From assembly GCA_963843645.1 (NCBI GenBank), contig CAWJLE010000003.1:1798001-1862000 (forward strand): a stretch of 64,000 bases of DNA, given 5' to 3'. How positions within the stretch are numbered: position 1 is the first letter of the stretch; each line of letters starts with the position of its first letter. Under the pieces are notes generated by a model that worked only from the letters and a program-made list of their open reading frames with translations, was not told the DNA's origin and searched no databases. The translations under genes were made by a program, and so were the position numbers. Shown in pieces: positions 63,704-64,000 of the stretch. Source of the DNA: CAWJLE01 sp963843645 (GTDB taxonomy: Bacteria; Chloroflexota; Anaerolineae; DAOTYC01).

Positions 63704-64000
63704 GGCACATCTGCCCTCCCGGATGGGCAACGCGGCCCACCACCTGGTTGATCCAAGATGACATCTGACTATCCGTGGTTATGTCGGCAAGGCCCTCGCC
63801 ACGCTTCTGGCATTGCAACCAACTCGAGCGCGACTCTCATCATCGGCTGGCGCGCTCTTCGGATCGTACCCACACGTCTCACCTGCCTGCGAGTTGGCTT
63901 CCCAAGGCCTGGGAACAGCGCGCCACCGGGCTGGACTCGATCGTGGCAATGATGTGGATGAGTCGCGCACACGCCACAGACCAAACGGCGGAGCCCCAGG
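63704..64000. other. Right edge, no gene recognised
   Basis: The last 297 bp hold only short open frames (for example 63769-63984 on minus, His/Arg-rich) with no recognised family. It may be the leader of the oxidoreductase gene. Confidence 0.4.

Overview
The window is 64 kb of high-GC bacterial DNA, with the right-hand third visibly more AT-rich than the left. Several features point to an uncultured, probably anaerobic member of the Chloroflexota. Secreted proteins carry long Thr/Pro-rich linkers, a NEW3-domain protein sits beside an ABC-2 exporter, and oxygen-sensitive or corrinoid-type metabolism is encoded. The taxonomic call is inference from style, not from a marker gene; no rRNA or tRNA gene was recognised.

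Layout. (1) 1-11.5 kb: an exopolysaccharide locus. It has a 5'-truncated GT4 glycosyltransferase, a large two-methyltransferase/coiled-coil protein, an acyltransferase, a gene relic and three tightly overlapping glycosyltransferases on +, then a convergent O-antigen-ligase-like protein with TPRs. (2) 12-18.8 kb: a six-gene operon for 4-hydroxybutyrate <-> 2 acetyl-CoA (4-hydroxybutyrate dehydrogenase, 4-hydroxybutyryl-CoA dehydratase, CoA-transferase, thiolase, crotonase, 3-hydroxybutyryl-CoA dehydrogenase). It is bracketed by a plausible promoter plus operator palindrome and a strong intrinsic terminator. (3) 19-25.4 kb: a secreted nuclease, a secreted repeat protein, a small membrane protein and a repeat-rich zone. 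That zone holds a relic of the 3' end of hbd, a 151-bp tandem array derived from the 3' end of an IS200/REP-type transposase gene, and a second repeat family of about 230-250 bp. (4) 25.5-28.7 kb: a NEW3 membrane-anchored protein with an ABC-2 exporter. (5) 28.7-32.4 kb: a very large secreted multidomain protein and a decayed relative. (6) 32.8-42.6 kb, all on -: an XRE-cupin regulator behind a near-consensus promoter and palindrome. It is followed by a UroD-type methyltransferase, a corrinoid protein, a complete sugar-type ABC importer with its ATPase split into two genes, a cyclase-family hydrolase and a second UroD-type methyltransferase. I read this as an uptake and corrinoid-dependent demethylation system for an unidentified methylated compound, and consider it the best candidate for an undescribed system here. 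(7) 42.9-46.8 kb: two paralogous secreted parallel beta-helix proteins. (8) 47.3-63.7 kb: a second polysaccharide locus with an asparagine-synthetase-like protein, five GT4 glycosyltransferases, a dolichyl-phosphate-mannosyltransferase-like membrane protein, a flippase, an O-antigen-ligase-like polymerase, a Wzz/BY-kinase-like protein and a Gfo/Idh/MocA oxidoreductase.

Six single-base frameshifts interrupt five otherwise well-conserved genes (CoA-transferase x2, thiolase, ABC permease, beta-helix protein, flippase). Their character (short homopolymer or one-base changes in otherwise intact genes) suggests sequencing or assembly indels more than real decay, although this cannot be settled from the sequence alone.
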